From contig JALQPE010000031.1 of assembly GCA_030407315.1 (NCBI GenBank), forward strand, positions 1-64,000: DNA of 64,000 nucleotides, given 5' to 3'. The notes under the pieces are model-generated. The model was not told the DNA's origin. It worked only from the letters and a program-made list of their open reading frames with translations, and did no database searches. Below are positions 60,676 to 64,000 of this stretch, one piece after another. The position numbers and the translations under genes are program-made. Position 1 is the first letter of the stretch. Every line of letters starts with the position of its first letter. The DNA comes from Asparagopsis taxiformis. Its lineage: Eukaryota; Rhodophyta; Florideophyceae; Bonnemaisoniales; Bonnemaisoniaceae.

Positions 60676-63501
60676 ATGAGTGAAGTTTGGCAATAATTCA
60701 AGGAAATCGTCTTGAATAGCAGTGCAAAAACTGAGTGCATGCTCCGCTGCAGGAAATACAATCGCAAGACAGCACGCTCGCACGTCACATCTCAGAATTG
60801 CACTCCATTTATGAGAGCAGTAGACAAACCAAAACTATCAACTGACGGGCAGCTTGTCAGTTCTTCTACCCTTCCATTGGAAAAGAGACAAGAGAGTCTA
60901 ACAAAACAATTATGCTTGTGGATAATCAACGAATCACTTCCATTTGCTTCCTTTGGAAATGCAAAATTTGTTCCCTTTCTTCATACTATCGATCCCACAT
61001 ACAAGGTACCCTGCCGTGTCACAGCCCAATGAAAAGCACTGCAATACCATTGTGAAATGCGTTCGAAGATGAAAAACCTGATTTCCCGAGAAGCCAAGAC
61101 AGTTTGCCTAACATCTGATGCATGGTCCTCGCGTGTATTTAGAGGCTACATGTGCATTACTGTCAGTTGGATAAATGACATGTGGGAGGTCCAAAGCGCT
61201 GTGCTTGATTTCAAACGGTTTGAATCCCCGCACACCGGCAGAGCTACCTGGGCTCTTTTACGTGAAGATATTATGGAATGGGGGCTGAATGAAAAGGTGA
61301 AATCTATCACTACAGATAATAGGAGTTACATTTGTGCTGGTGTCATGAAGTTGCATAATGTTCTGAAGTCTAGTTCTGGTAACTAAAGTACATTGCAGAA
61401 CTTTCACTTCCGCTGTATTGCCCACGTCATCAATTTGGCAGTCAAAGAATGAATGAAGTTGATTCACAGATAATTAGCTGCTATTCGGTCTCTAATCAGT
61501 TTAGTGCGACACACCTTACACGTGTGGCACTTTGGATTTGGTCCCGTTCTATTCATTGAGATATCACTGACAGTCTGTCCATAGCACATAATTTATTCGA
61601 AATATTGTAATTTGTTTTAGTTTAGCTACTCATTTGTATTTTAGTGTATTTTAGGATTTCTCGGGGGTTTCGCTGGTCGTCGCCGACCCCAGCAGCCATA
61701 TTTATACCAAGGGTATTTTCGACCCTTGGGATTGTGAAGTATCCGGGAGTTGGCTGCTAGAGTGGTACCCACCTTTTCTGCAGATTGCACTTCGTCTGTG
61801 ACTGTGACTCATTACGCTTGGTGCGCTTCCGGACCCCGATCACAACCGTCGATTCATCAGTGCGGTGACCGCGGAAGTTCTCTTTCCCTTTCAACCCTTT
61901 TTTCGTTTCTTTTTTCCGTTTATTTCGTTTGTTACTTGCGTTTCGATATCTCGTTTCATTTTTCTCACCCCTACCGTACTTCGGCCTACGACCACCCACT
62001 TCTGCGCATGCCGGTGGCATTTTCGCCATGGTGGCTCATCAGCTGTGGCCATCCAACACACCCCGTAGCCTACGGCCTATCAACCATCGAGCTCCGCTCT
62101 CCCCATTCCGAAGTACCGGATCGGTGACTGGCAGTGGACTGTGGCTCCCCCGTTTCCAAAGCAAGTCGGTGACCGCCCGATGATATACCAATCCAAGGCT
62201 CCGCCCTCGCACAAGGTGTGCTCAGCCATCGGCACCTAACCGGTCGTCTTTCTTTCTCTTTCCTCCCCTTTCGGTTCACATTGTGCCCAGTAAACCACTT
62301 CCTTTTCCTTATGGTTCGCATCTGCCAAATGGACCACCATTTCAGTAACCATACCTCGTTGCTACCCTTTCGTGTTCTCGAGTTCCTCAGTAACCGAAAC
62401 AAAATACTCTAGGAACTTGACAAGTGACTGTATCCCTCAGATTCAAACAGAGTCTCCGGAACGGACTTACAACTCGTTACGAGACACCGGAGACTTGACG
62501 CTCTACCACCTTGCAGGACTAGGATGATTTCGAACTGTCCTCACGCTGTGCCGTAGGGAACCCCTCCTCCGGGCATTACACTACAATCAGCTCCATCAGA
62601 GGCTCCGTAAAGCGCTGTGATATTTTTGAAGCAGAGAAAATTGAACGTTTCAAAAATTGAAGTAACATTACCTGGCCTGGATGTTGAAACCAGATGGTCT
62701 TCTACTTTCTGCATGATTAAAGATGCGTACAATTGCAGGGCAGTTCTGAATGCAGTTCCCAATCTTGTTCCAGAACTGAGTGACTCTGTTGTTTCTGATG
62801 AAGAATGAAGGAAAGCTAAAACTATCTGTGGGTTTCTGCAACTCGCAGCTATTGTAACAGAGATTCAGTCTGGCCCCCTATACATCACTTTAAGTTTCAG
62901 TGTATGTGCTTACAATGCGCTGCTCAAGAGATGTCGCACGGAAATTGGAAACGAAGATGGAATTCTAAAATCAATTGCCGAGGCAATGCTTGGGAAATTG
63001 GAAAATTACGAGGGGGTCATTTGTTTTGAGATGTCTGAGCTGGCGCGAGCTTTGGATCCGCGGATTCCGGGGGACATATTGAGGGATGAAGAATTCCTGC
63101 GGAGAAATGTTAAATTGGTGGCTTTGTCAAGGGAAGTTGGCTACAACAGCCTAGATGGGAACAAAAATATGCGAAGTGAATCATGACCAGCTTAACTAAT
63201 AGAAGAAGCGTAGAGTCCGCTATTTGGTCCATCTGATGAAATCAGAAAGTTTTTCCAGGCCTAATCAGTTGCGGATCTGAAAATAGACCATTTATTGTGG
63301 TGGAAAACTAATGAAATTAGGTTTCCATGTGTTGCAGAGACAGAGAAAAGTGTGCCAGCAATTCAGGAATCTTCGGGAGCTTCAGAGGCATGTTTTTCAA
63401 TTTCTAGTAACATCATTTCGCCCTCAAGATCATCCGTTTCAGATGAAACTATGGTTGCATCAATTTTGGTGAGATCATGGAGTAGAATCTTAAACACGTA
63501 A
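60676..63501 (+). pseudogene. hAT transposase, dead, split by a solo LTR
   Basis: ATG at 60676 (MSEVWQ) then stops and shifts. Recognisable hAT blocks in order: BED-like region CMLRCRKYNRKTARSHVTS; LWIINESLPFASFGNAKF; VCLTSDAWSSRVFRGYMCI; SITTDNRS; FRCIAHVINLAVKE; then after the insert LPGLDVETRWSSTFCMIKD, CGFLQLAAIVTEIQSGPLY and MSELARALDPRIPGDI. The C-terminal dimerisation (hATC) region has LLWWKTNEIRFPCVAETE and SSVSDETMVASILVRSW. Stops occur at 61030-61032, 61384-61386, 61450-61452, 62806-62808 and elsewhere. Full-length organisation, but long inactive. TIRs not identified. Confidence 0.8.
61500..62585. repeat. Solo LTR inside the hAT transposase
   Basis: The 1086 bp begin TTTAGTG and end CACTACA, inverted ends TGTAGTG/CACTACA with one change. 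Flanked by ATCAG on both sides (61495-61499, 62586-62590). Removing it rejoins the hAT frame as SLISSIRGSVKRCDIF. A TATTTATA lies near 61699. No coding motif inside, so it is most likely a solo LTR of a large gypsy-type element. Confidence 0.75.
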
Positions 63502-64000
63502 CTAAAAGGCTAACTTGAAACTTCTTCCTCTTCTCCATGGATTTCACAGAAACAATATATTAATTTTTAACGAGCTAATCTACGCGATTTTCTCTTAGCA
63601 TCATGCGAGGGACATAATCTCTATAACATCGTTGATATAACTCTATCTGATCCTTAGCTGGAAGCGTAATGGAGGTCCGAACGTTCTGGCCTTCGTCGTC
63701 TGGACCGTCCTCGAAAAAGGTCTTAACCTCGCGATCCATCCGTCTATTTCCAAAGAAGCTATGAGGCGGTTCAGTTCAATAACGTCTAACCGATGAAAAC
63801 CCCCATTACAATGTACAAGATCTGTTTAATAATACTGTCTACAATATTGATGTACACTGCAAACAGGAAGGTGTGCGTATCAATCACCATTAATTTACCA
63901 CAACGACCATTAAGACTTCGAAACGTCTAATTTTTTCTACTTGATGTTCCAATGCCCGAAGTACTTTTATCAAGGCCGCTATTACAATCTATTGGATTTA
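63502..64000. other. No recognisable gene
   Basis: AT-rich sequence after the hAT C-terminus. It may contain the hAT 3' TIR, which I could not pair with a left end. Confidence 0.35.

Noticed and set aside
61750..62127. 125-codon frame inside the solo LTR
   Set aside because: Lies wholly within sequence bounded by LTR ends and TSDs, without any retroelement or host motif.

Overview
The window looks like a repeat-rich region of a nuclear genome from a eukaryote. Three things point there: LTR retrotransposons of both Ty1/copia and Ty3/gypsy type together with hAT and Harbinger DNA transposons; GT-AG introns, some very short (about 37, 38, 55 and 73 nt); and a mitochondrion-type D-lactate dehydrogenase with a presequence. 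A compact, intron-poor host such as a red alga fits my impression, but nothing here proves the lineage. No prokaryotic operons, rRNA, tRNA or CRISPR are visible.

Layout. 0.6-3.8 kb: a decayed or frame-broken transposon protein (minus) with a C2H2-like finger. 4.2-5.5 kb: a 41-codon ORF, a perfect 38-bp palindrome and a tandem array of intron-like units with tiny exon-like islands. 5.8-6.5 kb: two tandem repeats, one of ten 43-bp units. 6.7-11.6 kb: a broken copia element (plus) with a 3' LTR. 12.0-20.2 kb: an 8.2-kb Harbinger element with about 0.8-kb terminal inverted repeats. It encodes a HARBI1-type nuclease and a Myb/coiled-coil protein and carries foreign-looking cargo: a phosphatidylserine-decarboxylase-like gene fragment, a possible PPR-like fragment and a possible small secreted ORF. 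It is inserted in the leader of another copia copy, whose LTR and primer-binding site lie at 20.26-20.52 kb. 21.1-29.8 kb: a duplicated pair of CDCA7-like four-CXXC zinc-finger genes whose second copy is split from its downstream flank by a young gypsy element using a GGGAAAC frameshift site. 31.6-33.3 kb: D-lactate dehydrogenase. 34.0-35.6 kb: two unknown host ORFs. 37.2-48.6 kb: two young gypsy elements of one family in opposite orientation, inserted in the 3' flank of a four-exon signal-peptide/multi-TM gene (48.6-50.2 kb). 51.2-52.4 kb: a related secreted/TM gene. 53.0-58.5 kb: another broken copia element with a partial 0.6-kb LTR inserted in it. 59.1 kb: a transposase fragment. 60.7-63.5 kb: a dead hAT transposase split by a solo LTR.

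How the parts relate. Mobile DNA dominates, and the nesting order can be read from target-site duplications: ATT for Harbinger, TGGA, CTAT and ATTC for the three gypsy elements, ATCAG for the solo LTR. The host genes I can support are D-LDH, the CDCA7-like pair, the two secreted/TM paralogues and two anonymous ORFs. Many frame breaks, including two in the otherwise well-preserved D-LDH, are single-base losses in homopolymers. Some of the apparent pseudogenes may therefore be sequence errors.
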